Positions 32,234 to 41,041 of a DNA stretch of 46,741 nucleotides are shown piece by piece (the stretch's first letter is position 1; each line of letters opens with the position of its first letter). Where the stretch lies: contig NZ_FMCH01000629.1 in assembly GCF_900091855.1 (NCBI RefSeq), forward strand, positions 1-46,741, given 5' to 3'. The DNA is from Streptomyces sp. DvalAA-14 (GTDB lineage Bacteria; Actinomycetota; Actinomycetes; Streptomycetales; Streptomycetaceae). Made by a program: the position numbers and the translations under genes. The notes under the pieces were generated by a model. That model saw only the letters and a list, made by a program, of their open reading frames with translations. It did not search any database and was not told the origin of the DNA.

Positions 32234-32880
32234 TGCTTGGACCCCCTGTCCGACAACACGCTGTCGGTCTGCCAGACGCCTTGGGCGTTCTTCTTCAGAT
32301 GCGTGTTGTACAGGACGTAGCTGTTGGCAGACGTCGGCGTGTGTTTCGTCGGCTTCTTCGGATGCGTGATGTACGACTTGCTCTCGTCCGAGCAGTAGAT
32401 CACCGAGGCCGTGTCAGCACCGAGAAGCGTGACCTTCCGCGCGAAGAAGCGCGTGATGCCGGCCCACTTGTCGCCCTTGGCGATGTAACCGTGGACATAG
32501 GTGAGGGCTGCCTCCATCCCCCTTCCGGTGCTGTAGAACGCCAGCGGTTCGGTGTTCGGGGATCCTTGGAAGATCGCGTCGTCCATCGAGTCGACCCACT
32601 GCTCGTTGTCGGCGAGGACCGAGTCCTTGGTGGGGTCACCGGTGTGCTGGTCCTCGAAAACATTCTTGGCGTAGGACGGGAAGGTGATGGTCGGCCGGCC
32701 CGGCGTGGCAGAGGCCGTGGGCGAAGCAGTTGCCGAGGCGGAGGCTGAGGTCGACGGCGTGACCGCAGCCGACGTCGGGGTCTTGTCCGAGGTGGTCGCG
32801 TCACCTCCGCCGCAGGCGGCCAGCAGCAGCGCGGCAGAAGCCGTCACCGCGGTGGTGGCAAGCGTGATCGGTACCCGCAT
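32221..32880 (-). CDS. Lipoprotein of unknown function
   Basis: A 219-residue lipoprotein: signal peptide MRVPITLATTAVTASAALLL followed by the lipobox LAAC, so Cys near residue 23 would be lipidated. A Ser/Thr/Ala-rich spacer (about 30-60) leads to a globular domain with SYAKNVFEDQHTGD and a C-terminal half rich in polar beta segments (ASVIYCSDESKSYITHPKKPTK, SYVLYNTHLKK). ATG 32880 is used because it begins the signal peptide; GGGGAG lies about 11 nt upstream. It overlaps the following secreted-protein gene by 13 nt. No family recognised; the domain has the look of NTF2-like or Mce-associated proteins, but this is a guess. Confidence 0.8.
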   Translation of the reverse strand: MRVPITLATTAVTASAALLLAACGGGDATTSDKTPTSAAVTPSTSASASATASPTASATPGRPTITFPSYAKNVFEDQHTGDPTKDSVLADNEQWVDSMDDAIFQGSPNTEPLAFYSTGRGMEAALTYVHGYIAKGDKWAGITRFFARKVTLLGADTASVIYCSDESKSYITHPKKPTKHTPTSANSYVLYNTHLKKNAQGVWQTDSVLSDRGSKQCQP

Positions 32881-33043
32881 GGTCAATGAACTCCCCGTTC
32901 GGTCGGCGGGACACCGTCGAACCGGACTCACCGACGTATCCCTCATACGTCCCGCCCACGGCCCCCTGGCACTTGGCCATCGACAGTACCGAAGTTCCGC
33001 CGCCGGGATGAGGGAAGCGCACGGGCTGATGCCGTTGCGCCCG

Positions 33044-33991
33044 TCAGGGGGCGTCCGGCTCGGTGAGGGCGTCCATCCGGCGGGTGGCGACCTCGCGGTC
33101 GGTGGCGGCGGCCACGAACGCGGACACCTGATCGGGGCCGACCAGGGCGCGGACGGCGGCCACGGTGGTCGGGGGGAGGGGGACCGGCACGGGTTGGTCG
33201 TTCACGGGCGGCCGGGCCGGCTGCGGCGCGGGGTCGGTGGGCGGGCCGGCGTCGCCGAGGTGACGGCGGATGTGCTCGGTGGCGCGCGTCCGCATCGCCC
33301 GGGCGAGTTCCGCGTCGACGGTCTGCTGGGCCAGCGGACGCAGCCGTCGGATCAGGTCGGCCGCTTCCGCTGCCTCGGCGTCGGTCGGCGGGTGCTGGAG
33401 GAACCGCTGGAAGACGTACTCGGTGGTGAACTCCAAGAACCGCTCCGAGATGTGCTCCACCTGCGTGCGCAGCTCGCCCAGGTGGCCGGTGATCGCGGGC
33501 AGGGGCACCCCGGCGGCGTGCAGTTCGACGGCGACCGCCAACTCCTGGGGGCTCGGCACCAGGAACTCGTCGTCACTGCCCGGCGCCGGCTCCAGCACGC
33601 CGAGCCGCAGGGCTTCCCGCACGGCCACGAGGTCGGTGACCCCGCCGAATCTCTCGACGAGCTCGGCCAGGCTGATCCTGGCCGGCTGCTCGTCCGACCA
33701 GGGCCGGTCGACCTCCCCCACCAGGCCGAGCACCCCGCCGAGTCCGGTGCCGGCGTCCCAGGCGGCCAGCAATTCCTTGATGCTGGCCAGCGTGTACCCG
33801 CGTTCGAGCAGGTCGGCGATCTGTCGCAGCCGGGCCAGGTGCGTGTCGCCGTAGACGTTGGACCGGCCGCGGCGCTCCGGCTTCGGCAGCAGCCCGCGGT
33901 CGATGTACGCACGGATGGTGCGGACCGTCGTCCCGCTCTCACGGGACAGGTCCTCGATCCGGTACGTGCGCTGCTCGGCGGCGGTGCTCAC
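33044..33991 (-). CDS. MerR-family transcriptional regulator
   Basis: A 315-residue regulator. The MerR winged helix spans about residues 9-75: YRIEDLSRESGTTVRTIRAYIDRGLLP, then NVYGDTHLARLRQIADLLERGYTL. The remaining 240 residues are helical, contain no obvious metal-binding cysteine cluster, and probably sense an organic ligand. It is the last gene of a minus-strand group: alpha/beta hydrolase, metal-dependent hydrolase (33 nt upstream) and this regulator, which suggests it controls that group. Confidence 0.88.
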   Translation of the reverse strand: MSTAAEQRTYRIEDLSRESGTTVRTIRAYIDRGLLPKPERRGRSNVYGDTHLARLRQIADLLERGYTLASIKELLAAWDAGTGLGGVLGLVGEVDRPWSDEQPARISLAELVERFGGVTDLVAVREALRLGVLEPAPGSDDEFLVPSPQELAVAVELHAAGVPLPAITGHLGELRTQVEHISERFLEFTTEYVFQRFLQHPPTDAEAAEAADLIRRLRPLAQQTVDAELARAMRTRATEHIRRHLGDAGPPTDPAPQPARPPVNDQPVPVPLPPTTVAAVRALVGPDQVSAFVAAATDREVATRRMDALTEPDAP

Positions 33992-34024
33992 GCCTTGACT
34001 CCTCGGTCGCCCGGCTCCAGATGG

Positions 34025-34921
34025 TCAGGAGGAAGCGGCGCTGCCCGTCGGCTTGGCGGTGGCGGCGCGGGCCGCCGGGGATATCGCCAGGTACTCGACG
34101 GCCTTGCGCAACGAACCCTCCTGCGAGGGATGGTACGACCGGCGCAGGTAGCGGGGCATCGCGCGGTTGAGCGAAGCCCACGACGGCAGCAGTCCGCGGC
34201 GGGCCGCGGCCCGGTGTGCCCTGAAGCGGTACGCCCCGTGGTCCAATTGCGGGTCGTGCCGCATGGTGTAGCGGGCACCGGTGACCCAGAGGTAGAACAG
34301 GGTCGGCCAGGCCAGCGCCATCCCCTCGGCCCGGCGCAGGTAGCGGGCCGCGCCCCTGCCGCCGGTGTGCTGGTACATGTCGAAGGCGACCGCCCGGTGC
34401 TCGACCTCCTCGGCGCCGTGCCAGCGCAGCAGGTCCAGCATCACTTCGTCGGCGCCGACCCGGTCCAGGGCGTCGGCGGCCAGGATCCAGTCGCCGAGCA
34501 CCGCGGTGAAGTGCTCGATCGCGGCTATCAGCGACAGCCGGAAGCGCAGCCACTCGCGGTCCGGCACCGGCAGGCCCCAGGGGGGCCGCTCGCCGAGCAG
34601 CACGTCGAACATCCACTCCACCCGCCTGGTATAGGCGTCGGTGTCCAGCCGCTGTTCGGCCAAGTGGTCGAGCACGTAGGCGTGCTGGACGCTGTGCGTG
34701 GACTCCTGGCCCATGAATCCCTTGACGTCCTTGAGCAGCTGTTCGTCGGTGACCAGGGGCAGGGCCTCCTTGAAGACTTTGACGAACCACCGCTCGCCGG
34801 CGGGCAGCAGCAGATGCAGCACATTGATGACATGCGTGGCCGTCGGCTCGTCGGGAATCCAGTGCAGCGGGGTCCGCGTCCAGTCGAACGACACGCGGCG
34901 CGGTGTGATGGCGTCGCTCAC
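34025..34921 (-). CDS. Metal-dependent hydrolase (PF10118-type)
   Basis: A 298-residue protein of the family annotated as predicted metal-dependent hydrolases (COG3687/PF10118). Helices carry a set of conserved acidic and histidine residues: FMGQESTHSVQH, AIEHFTAVLGDW and WHGAEEVEHRAVAFDMY, a pattern like a ferritin-type four-helix metal site. The true substrate of the family is not well known. GTG 34921 is chosen because GGAGG lies 8 nt upstream; the longer frame upstream has no family match. It sits between an epoxide-hydrolase-like gene and a MerR regulator, likely one operon. Confidence 0.85.
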   Translation of the reverse strand: MSDAITPRRVSFDWTRTPLHWIPDEPTATHVINVLHLLLPAGERWFVKVFKEALPLVTDEQLLKDVKGFMGQESTHSVQHAYVLDHLAEQRLDTDAYTRRVEWMFDVLLGERPPWGLPVPDREWLRFRLSLIAAIEHFTAVLGDWILAADALDRVGADEVMLDLLRWHGAEEVEHRAVAFDMYQHTGGRGAARYLRRAEGMALAWPTLFYLWVTGARYTMRHDPQLDHGAYRFRAHRAAARRGLLPSWASLNRAMPRYLRRSYHPSQEGSLRKAVEYLAISPAARAATAKPTGSAASS

Positions 34922-34979
34922 GAGGTGGGCCTCCTTGCCCGGGCGGTGCTTCGGATGCGTGCACGATGCGGATCGCTTG

Positions 34980-36083
34980 TCAGGGGCACGGAACTGTCGG
35001 ACCTGCCCCCGCGGAGCTGCCGCGAACGGCCCCGGCGCCGTCCCGCTCGCCGGTGACGAAATCACCGATCCAGCGGGCCAGTTGCTCCGGGCGTGAGCGC
35101 GGCAGCCAGTGCCGGGCCGGCAGAGTGCGCCGGGTCAGGTCCGGCACCCACGCGTCGAGGTCGTCGTAGAGCCGCTCGGACAGGTACGCGTCTGCCGTCG
35201 GTGTGATGAGCTGCACCGGCACCCGGGCGTAGGCGTCGAGGCGCGGACTGCCCATCCGTCGCCGGATGTTGTCCCGGTACAGCCAGGCACCGTGCGCCGC
35301 GTCCTCCGGCAGCGAGGCCGTCGGGTAGCCGTCGGAGGGCAGCTTCTCGGCGCGGGCCAATATCCGGGGCCACCGCCTGCCGAGCGGTCCCCGCCAGGCG
35401 AGTTCCGGCAGCAGCGGGGTGTGCAGCGCGTACACGTACCAGGACTTCAGGCCCTGGCGGAGGACTTGGGCGGCATTGCGCGGGGTGGGGTGTCGCACCC
35501 GGCGGCTGATCCAGAGGCCGAAGTGGTCCAGGCTGGGGCCGGAGATCGAGGTGAAGGAGGCGAGCCGTCCGTCGGTGGCGGGGACGGTGGCGAACTCCCA
35601 GCCCTGGACCGAACCCCAGTCGTGCCCGACCAGGTGCACCGGCCGGTCCGGGCTGACCGCGTCGGCGACCGCCACGAAGTCCTCGGTCAGCTTCTCCAGG
35701 GTGAAGCCGCCCCTGAGCGGCTCCGGCGCTCCCGACCGGCCATGCCCGCGTACGTCGTAGAGCACCACGTGGAAGCGGTCGGCGAGCAGGCCGGCCACCT
35801 CCGACCAGACTTCCTTGCTGTCCGGGTAGCCGTGCAGCAGCACGACCGTCGTCGGCCGGACGCTCCCGCCCGAACCGGCCCCGGACTCCGCCTCACCTCC
35901 CGCGCCGCTCCCCGCCCGCCCCGTACCGACCAGGCCGCCACCGCGCCCCGTCGCGGCGTCGTCGACGACCCCGAACTCCGCCACGCACAACCGCACCCCG
36001 TCCGCGCCCGTCACGAAGCGCTCCCGGGCCCGCCCGGTCCCGCCGCTCCGGGTCCCGCCGCCCCCGTTGCCGTCGCCGCTCAT
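34980..36083 (-). CDS. Alpha/beta hydrolase, epoxide-hydrolase/dehalogenase-like
   Basis: A 367-residue alpha/beta-fold hydrolase. The oxyanion-hole loop is VVLLHGYPDSKEVW, and the nucleophile elbow is GHDWGS with Asp at about residue 155, so the nucleophile is aspartate as in epoxide hydrolases and haloalkane dehalogenases rather than serine. A likely catalytic histidine is in ARHWLPRSRPEQL near the C-terminus. The first 80 residues include Gly/Ala-rich low complexity that splits the N-terminal strand region (after FVTGADGVRLCVAEFG). ATG 36083 is preferred over the more distal in-frame start at 36158. First gene of the hydrolase-MerR group; the metal-dependent hydrolase starts 58 nt downstream. 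Confidence 0.87.
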   Translation of the reverse strand: MSGDGNGGGGTRSGGTGRARERFVTGADGVRLCVAEFGVVDDAATGRGGGLVGTGRAGSGAGGEAESGAGSGGSVRPTTVVLLHGYPDSKEVWSEVAGLLADRFHVVLYDVRGHGRSGAPEPLRGGFTLEKLTEDFVAVADAVSPDRPVHLVGHDWGSVQGWEFATVPATDGRLASFTSISGPSLDHFGLWISRRVRHPTPRNAAQVLRQGLKSWYVYALHTPLLPELAWRGPLGRRWPRILARAEKLPSDGYPTASLPEDAAHGAWLYRDNIRRRMGSPRLDAYARVPVQLITPTADAYLSERLYDDLDAWVPDLTRRTLPARHWLPRSRPEQLARWIGDFVTGERDGAGAVRGSSAGAGPTVPCP

Positions 36084-36395
36084 GCCGCCCACCCGGCCCT
36101 TCCCCCGTATCGCGCGGTACTGATCCCGCCACCGCGTGCGGCCACTGCACGCCGCCACAACATGCCCTCACAACGAACCGCGTCAACCGCGACATCAGCG
36201 ATGAGCTCAACCCCGACCTCAACCCCGACCTCAACCCTGACATCAATCAATGTGACAGCGTCCACTGACATGGTCAAGACCCCCATGACCGCCTGTGGAC
36301 AACCCGCACGACCCCTACGGGGACGTCAGCCGCGAGTACTACCCGGATCCGGGCCTCCGGGCTGACGACCTGCTCTTGCGCCGCCCACTACGGTC
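36084..36395. promoter_or_regulatory. Divergent intergenic region with 12-nt repeats and a possible MerR-type promoter
   Basis: No gene is supported. Three direct repeats CTCAACCCYGAC lie at 36206-36241. At 36251-36277 the minus strand reads TTGACC, a 19-nt spacer, then CATTGA; the spacer contains two TGTCA direct repeats. A 19-nt spacer is the hallmark of MerR-controlled promoters, and a MerR gene ends the operon that would start here. The -10 match is weak, so this is a hypothesis. Confidence 0.3.
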
Positions 36396-37454
36396 ATGCA
36401 CGTGACAGTGATCGCTACCGAAAGCCTGAGCAAGCGGTACCCGAGGGTGACCGCACTCGACCGGCTGACCGTCGACATCACGCCGGGAGTGACCGGCTTG
36501 GTGGGCGCGAACGGCGCCGGGAAGTCGACCCTGATCAAAATCCTGCTGGGGTTGTCCCCGGCCACCGAGGGTCGTGCCGCCGTGCTCGGGCTCGACGTGG
36601 CCACCGAGGGAGCGGAGATCCGCGCCCTGGTCGGCTACATGCCCGAGCACGACTGCCTGCCGCCCGATGTCTCGGCGACCGAATTCGTCGTGCACATGGC
36701 CAGGATGTCCGGACTGCCGCCGACCGCCGCCCGCGAGCGCACCGCCGACACACTGCGCCACGTCGGCCTCTACGAGGAGCGGTACCGCCCGATGGGCGGC
36801 TACTCCACCGGTATGAAGCAACGCGTCAAACTCGCCCAGGCGCTCGTCCACGACCCGCGGCTCGTGCTGCTCGACGAGCCCACCAACGGCCTGGACCCGG
36901 CCGGCCGCGAGGAGATGCTGGGCCTGATCCGCCGAGTGCACACCGACTTCGGCATCTCGGTACTGGTCACCTCCCACCTGCTCGGGGAGTTGGAGCGCAC
37001 CAGCGACCACATCGTGGTGATCGACGGGGGCCAGCTGCTGCGCGCCTCCTCGACCAGCGACTTCACCCAGGCCACCGGCTCCCTCGCGGTCGAGGTCACC
37101 GACCGCGAACAGGAGTTGCTCGGCCTGCTGACCGCCGGCGGCCTGACCGCCAAGGCCGGCGGCCACCTGCTGATGGTCGACATCGCGGACGAGGAGACGT
37201 ACGACCAGGTGCGCGACGCGGTCGCCGGACTCGGCGTCGGCCTGGTCCGGATGGAACAGCGCCGCCACCGCATCGCCGAGCTCTTCACGGACGACCCGAC
37301 CGAGACACCGACCGAGACACCGGCCAAGACACCGGCCAAGACACCGGCCAAGACACCGACCGAGACACCGACCGGGGCCCCGCCGGACGCCCCGGCCGGC
37401 ACCCCCGGCGACGACATCACGGAAAAGGAAGGAGAAGGCCGTGACGCAGCCTGA
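36396..37454 (+). CDS. ABC transporter ATP-binding protein with repetitive C-terminal tail
   Basis: A 352-residue ABC ATPase of the multidrug/ABC-2 class. Walker A is GANGAGKST, the signature region is YSTGMKQRVKLAQAL and Walker B is LVLLDEPTNGLDP, all in the first 190 residues; a DUF4162-like accessory part follows. The tail (about 300-352) is a Thr/Pro/Lys repeat (TPTE/TPAK units) encoded by about six 12-nt tandem units at 37303-37375 and absent from normal ABC ATPases. ATG 36396 and GTG 36402 are both possible starts. It overlaps the downstream permease gene by 14 nt. First of two ATPase-permease pairs in one operon. Confidence 0.92.
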   Translation: MHVTVIATESLSKRYPRVTALDRLTVDITPGVTGLVGANGAGKSTLIKILLGLSPATEGRAAVLGLDVATEGAEIRALVGYMPEHDCLPPDVSATEFVVHMARMSGLPPTAARERTADTLRHVGLYEERYRPMGGYSTGMKQRVKLAQALVHDPRLVLLDEPTNGLDPAGREEMLGLIRRVHTDFGISVLVTSHLLGELERTSDHIVVIDGGQLLRASSTSDFTQATGSLAVEVTDREQELLGLLTAGGLTAKAGGHLLMVDIADEETYDQVRDAVAGLGVGLVRMEQRRHRIAELFTDDPTETPTETPAKTPAKTPAKTPTETPTGAPPDAPAGTPGDDITEKEGEGRDAA

Positions 37455-38370
37455 CCTGGCCACCACGCCGCCCCCGGGCGCCTCGCCCACCCCCGCCGAC
37501 GTCATCCACAACATCGGCTACCGGAAGTACGACGGCCCCCGGCTCGGCCGCGCCTACGCCCGCCGTTCGCTGTACAGCCAGAGTCTGCGCGGCGCCTACG
37601 GCCTCGGGCGCAGCGCCAAGTCCAAGGTGCTGCCCATGATCCTGCTGGGCGTGATGTGCCTGCCGGCGCTGATCATGGTGGCTGTGGCGGTCTTCACCGA
37701 CATGAGCAAGCTGCCGGTCGAGTACACCCGTTACGCCGTCATCATGCAGGCACTCATCACGCTCTTCGTCGCCTCGCAGGCCCCGCAGTCCGTCTCCCGC
37801 GACCTGCGTTTCAAAACCACTCCGCTGTACTTCTCCCGGCCCATCGAGCGCATCGACTACGTGGCCGCCAAGTACGCCGCGCTGACCACCGCGCTGTTCG
37901 TGCTGACCGCGGTCCCCCTCCTCATCCTTTACGTCGGCGCGCTGCTGGCGAAGCTCGGCTTCGCCACCCAGACCGCCGGGTTCGCGAAGGGGTTGCTCTC
38001 CGTGCTCCTGCTGTCTCTGCTGTTCGCGGGCATCGGCCTGGTGATCGCCGCTGTCACGCCCCGCCGCGGCTTCGGTGTCGCGGCGATCATCGCTGTCTTC
38101 GTGATCACCTACGGCGCGGTCTCCGCCGTCCAGGGCGTCGCCGCCTCCCAGGAGGACCTGCACGTGATCGGCTGGCTCGGGGTCTTCTCGCCGATCACGC
38201 TGATCGACGGCTTCTCCACCTGGTTCCTGGGCGCGACCTCCGCCTTCCCCGATTCCGCCGGGCCGCCCGACGCACTGGCCGGGGCGGTCTACCTGCTGGT
38301 CGTCGCCGGCCTCGTCGCCGGCTGCTTCGGACTGCTGATGCGCCGCTACCGGAAGGTGGGCCTGTCGTGA
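37441..38370 (+). CDS. ABC-2 type transporter permease
   Basis: A 309-residue membrane protein. After a polar N-terminus with NIGYRKYDGPRLGR it has about six hydrophobic helices (MILLGVMCLPALIMVAVAVF, then TTALFVLTAVPLLILYVG, then LLSLLFAGIGLVIAAVTP, among others) separated by short loops; KTTPLYFSRPIERIDYVAAK is typical of permeases encoded with this ATPase class. GTG 37441 follows GGAAGGAGAAGGCC and overlaps the ATPase gene by 14 nt; its stop overlaps the next ATPase start (GTGA). It should form the membrane channel with one or both ATPases. Substrate unknown. Confidence 0.9.
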   Translation: MTQPDLATTPPPGASPTPADVIHNIGYRKYDGPRLGRAYARRSLYSQSLRGAYGLGRSAKSKVLPMILLGVMCLPALIMVAVAVFTDMSKLPVEYTRYAVIMQALITLFVASQAPQSVSRDLRFKTTPLYFSRPIERIDYVAAKYAALTTALFVLTAVPLLILYVGALLAKLGFATQTAGFAKGLLSVLLLSLLFAGIGLVIAAVTPRRGFGVAAIIAVFVITYGAVSAVQGVAASQEDLHVIGWLGVFSPITLIDGFSTWFLGATSAFPDSAGPPDALAGAVYLLVVAGLVAGCFGLLMRRYRKVGLS

Positions 38371-39284
38371 CGACGATCGGCATCGACAAGGTCTCCCGCT
38401 GGTTCGGCAATGTGGTGGCCGTCAACGACATCACCATGACCATCGGCCCCGGGGTGACCGGGCTGCTCGGCCCCAACGGCGCCGGCAAGTCCACCCTGAT
38501 CAACATGATGGCGGGCTTCCTGGCCCCCTCCACCGGTTCGGTCGCCCTCGACGGCGTGACCATCTGGCGCAACGAGCAGGCGTACCGCGAGATCGGCATC
38601 GTCCCGGAGCGGGAGTCGATGTACGACTTCCTGACCGCGCGGGAGTTCGTCGTCGCCAACGCCGAGCTGCACGGACTGCCCGACCCGGGTGCCGCCGCCC
38701 AGCGGGCGCTGGCCACCGTGGAGATGGAGTACGCCCAGGACCGGCGGATCGAGACGTACAGCAAGGGCATGCGGCAACGCGCCAAGATGGCGTCCGCGCT
38801 CGTCCACGAGCCGTCGGTGCTGCTGCTCGACGAGCCGTTCAACGGCATGGACCCCCGGCAGCGGCTGCAGTTGATGGAGTTGCTGCGCCGGATGGGCGCC
38901 GACGGCCGGACCGTGCTGTTCTCCTCGCACATCCTGGAGGAGGTCGAGCAACTCGCGCACCACATCGAGGTCGTGGTGGCGGGCCGGCACGCGGCGTCCG
39001 GCGACTTCCGCAAGATCCGCCGACTGATGACCGACCGCCCGCACCGCTACCTCGTCCGCTCCAGCGACGACCGCGCTCTTGCCTCCGCGCTGATCGCGCA
39101 CGCGTCCACCGCAGCCATCGAGCTGGACCGTACGGAGAATGCGCTGCTCATCCAGGCCGTCGACTTCGCGGGCTTCACCGAGTTCCTGCCCCGGATCGCC
39201 CGCGACCACGGCATCCGGCTCTTCACCGTCTCGCCGTCCGACGAGTCCTTGGAGAGCGTCTTCTCCTACCTGGTCACGGCATAA
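38367..39284 (+). CDS. ABC transporter ATP-binding protein
   Basis: A 305-residue ABC ATPase. Walker A GPNGAGKST is near residue 35, the signature region reads YSKGMRQRAKMASAL, Walker B LLLLDEPFNGMDP and the switch histidine follows in SSHILEEVEQ. The C-terminal 100 residues form the accessory domain usual for ABC-2 exporters. GTG 38367 overlaps the stop of the permease by 4 nt; the frame is open far upstream but there runs through the permease gene. Second ATPase of the four-gene operon. Confidence 0.92.
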   Translation: MTTIGIDKVSRWFGNVVAVNDITMTIGPGVTGLLGPNGAGKSTLINMMAGFLAPSTGSVALDGVTIWRNEQAYREIGIVPERESMYDFLTAREFVVANAELHGLPDPGAAAQRALATVEMEYAQDRRIETYSKGMRQRAKMASALVHEPSVLLLDEPFNGMDPRQRLQLMELLRRMGADGRTVLFSSHILEEVEQLAHHIEVVVAGRHAASGDFRKIRRLMTDRPHRYLVRSSDDRALASALIAHASTAAIELDRTENALLIQAVDFAGFTEFLPRIARDHGIRLFTVSPSDESLESVFSYLVTA

Positions 39285-39297
39285 GGAGCCGACACAG

Positions 39298-40164
39298 ATG
39301 CCCGCCAACACCGCCGGCGCCGCGGACCCGACCGCCGTCCCAGGCCCGACCCTCTCCCCCTCCTCCCCTTCTTACCCTTCCGCTTCCACCACCCGTCCGT
39401 ACGCCCCGCTGGGCCCCCGACCGCCGCTGCGCACCGGTCCCGCCTTCTTCCACCCCACCGTGGCCCGGCTGACCTACCGCGGCCTGCTCGGCCGCCGGCG
39501 CGCCCTGCTGCTGTTCGCGCTGCCGATGCTGCTGCTGATCATCGTGGCCGCGGTCCGTGCCCTGACCGGCGCGGACGACGGCACGGCGGCCGGCCTCCTG
39601 CAGGGCTTCGCGCTCAGCGCGATGGTGCCGCTGGTCGGCGTGATCGCCGGCACGGGCGCGATCGGGCCGGAGATCGACGACGGCGCGATCGTGTACCTGC
39701 TGGCCAAGCCGGTCAAACGCGGCACCATCATCGCCACCAAGCTGCTGGTGGCCATCGGTGTCACCGTCGGATTCTGCGCCGTACCGACACTGCTGGCCGG
39801 CTACATCCTCGACGGCTCCAGCCAGCACCTCGCCGTCGCCTTTGCGGTCGCCGCGGCGGTGGCGTCCGTCGCCTACTCCGCGATCTTCCTGATGCTCGGG
39901 GTCATCACCCGGCACGCGGTGGTGGTCGGCCTGGTCTACGCGCTGCTGTGGGAGTCGGTGATCGGTAACTACGTGCCGGGCGCGCGCACCCTCAGCGTCC
40001 AGCAGTGGTCGCTGGCCATCGCGCAGAAGATCGCCGACGGCGGGCAGGTCAGCTCCGATGTGGGGCTGACGACCTCGGTGGTCCTGCTGCTGGTGGTCAC
40101 CGGCGCGGCCACCTGGTTCGCGGGCCACAAGCTGCGGTCACTGAAGCTGGCCGGCGACGAATAA
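39298..40164 (+). CDS. ABC-2 type transporter permease
   Basis: A 288-residue membrane protein with a Pro/Ser/Thr-rich disordered N-terminus (about 1-45) and then about six hydrophobic helices (LLLFALPMLLLIIVAAVRAL first). The segment TGAIGPEIDDGAIVYLLAKPVKRG is the conserved cytoplasmic loop of ABC-2 permeases. ATG 39298 has AAGGAG upstream and lies 13 nt after the ATPase stop. Last gene of the ABC operon; a strong hairpin follows at 40241. Confidence 0.9.
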   Translation: MPANTAGAADPTAVPGPTLSPSSPSYPSASTTRPYAPLGPRPPLRTGPAFFHPTVARLTYRGLLGRRRALLLFALPMLLLIIVAAVRALTGADDGTAAGLLQGFALSAMVPLVGVIAGTGAIGPEIDDGAIVYLLAKPVKRGTIIATKLLVAIGVTVGFCAVPTLLAGYILDGSSQHLAVAFAVAAAVASVAYSAIFLMLGVITRHAVVVGLVYALLWESVIGNYVPGARTLSVQQWSLAIAQKIADGGQVSSDVGLTTSVVLLLVVTGAATWFAGHKLRSLKLAGDE

Positions 40165-40240
40165 GAAAAAGACGAATCGAGTGACGTAAGGGGAGTGACG
40201 TAAGAGGCGCCCACCCTGGAGACCGGTCCTTACCGGCGCC

Positions 40241-40271
40241 CTGTGAGCCCGCTCGCCCGGCGGGCTCACAG
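40241..40271 (+). terminator. Hairpin terminator after the ABC operon
   Basis: CTGTGAGCCCGC and GCGGGCTCACAG form a perfect 12-bp stem around a 7-nt loop. There is no T-run, which is common for Streptomyces terminators. It lies 77 nt after the permease stop and 24 nt before the next gene. Confidence 0.75.
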
Positions 40272-40294
40272 ATCATCGGATAAGACTGGGAGGG

Positions 40295-41041
40295 ATGGCC
40301 CCGAAGATACCGGAGGTCCAGGCGACCTCCCCGCCCCCGCAGGGCCGCGCGTTTCCCCCGGCCGCCAGGCGCCGCCGGTTCACCCCCGGTGACGTGCGGC
40401 GGTTCCTCGCGGGCTGGGTGCCCTCCTCGCCGGGCACCCACCTGTGGCTGGCCGTGCTGGCCGTCACCACCTGTGTGGCCGCCGGACTGTCTCCGGACCT
40501 GCGGTCGTATCTCCTGCACAGCGTCAGTACCAACCTGGACGAGTTGGCCCATCACCCGATCAGAGTCCTGGTCGCCAGCGCGCTGTGGATCGAGGCCCCG
40601 TCCAGCTTCGTCTTCTACGCCGTGCTGTTCGAACTGCTGCACGCCACCGCCGAACGCTGGCTCGGCACCGCACGCTGGCTGTTGGTCGCCGCGCTGGCGC
40701 ATGTGGGCGCCACCCTCGTCAGCCAGCGAGCGGTCTTCTTCGGCATCCGCGACGACAAGCTGCCGCACTCACTGGCCCACACCATCGACATAGGAGTCAG
40801 TTATGGGCTGGCCGGCGTGGTCGGCGTCCTGGCCTACCGGGTGCCCTGGCCCTGGCGCGGCGGATATCTGGCCGGCGTGCTGGCTTTCTTCGCGTACCCG
40901 GTGATCAGCCAGGGGACGTTCACCGATCTGGGCCATCTGACGGCCGTCCTGATCGGGCTCTGCTGCTACGCGCTCACACCTCAAGGGCGAAGAGCCGGCG
41001 CAGCACCAGCGCGATCCCGTCGTCGTCGTTGGACGCGGTGA
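40295..41041 (+). CDS. Rhomboid-like integral membrane protein
   Basis: A 248-residue membrane protein with a basic, Pro-rich N-terminus and about six hydrophobic helices. It resembles rhomboid-like proteins: FYAVLFELLHATAERWLGT, then DIGVSYGLAG with Ser169 in a GVSYG setting, then LGHLTAVLIGL with His214, which could be the Ser-His dyad of a rhomboid protease. The match to the strict GxSG motif is imperfect, so activity is uncertain. The C-terminus is basic ([10 protein letters not shown]). Its 3' end overlaps the convergent HAD gene by 68 nt. Confidence 0.75.
   Translation: MAPKIPEVQATSPPPQGRAFPPAARRRRFTPGDVRRFLAGWVPSSPGTHLWLAVLAVTTCVAAGLSPDLRSYLLHSVSTNLDELAHHPIRVLVASALWIEAPSSFVFYAVLFELLHATAERWLGTARWLLVAALAHVGATLVSQRAVFFGIRDDKLPHSLAHTIDIGVSYGLAGVVGVLAYRVPWPWRGGYLAGVLAFFAYPVISQGTFTDLGHLTAVLIGLCCYALTPQGRRAGAAPARSRRRRWTR

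Noticed and set aside
32684-35056. 790-codon plus-strand frame across 32684-35056
   Set aside because: Antisense to the MerR and metal-dependent hydrolase genes, which have clear families; composition typical of a GC shadow.
35764-35774. CCACGTGGAAG resembling a fourth parS
   Set aside because: Only the inner part matches and the outer GTT/AAC bases are missing; it lies inside the alpha/beta hydrolase gene.
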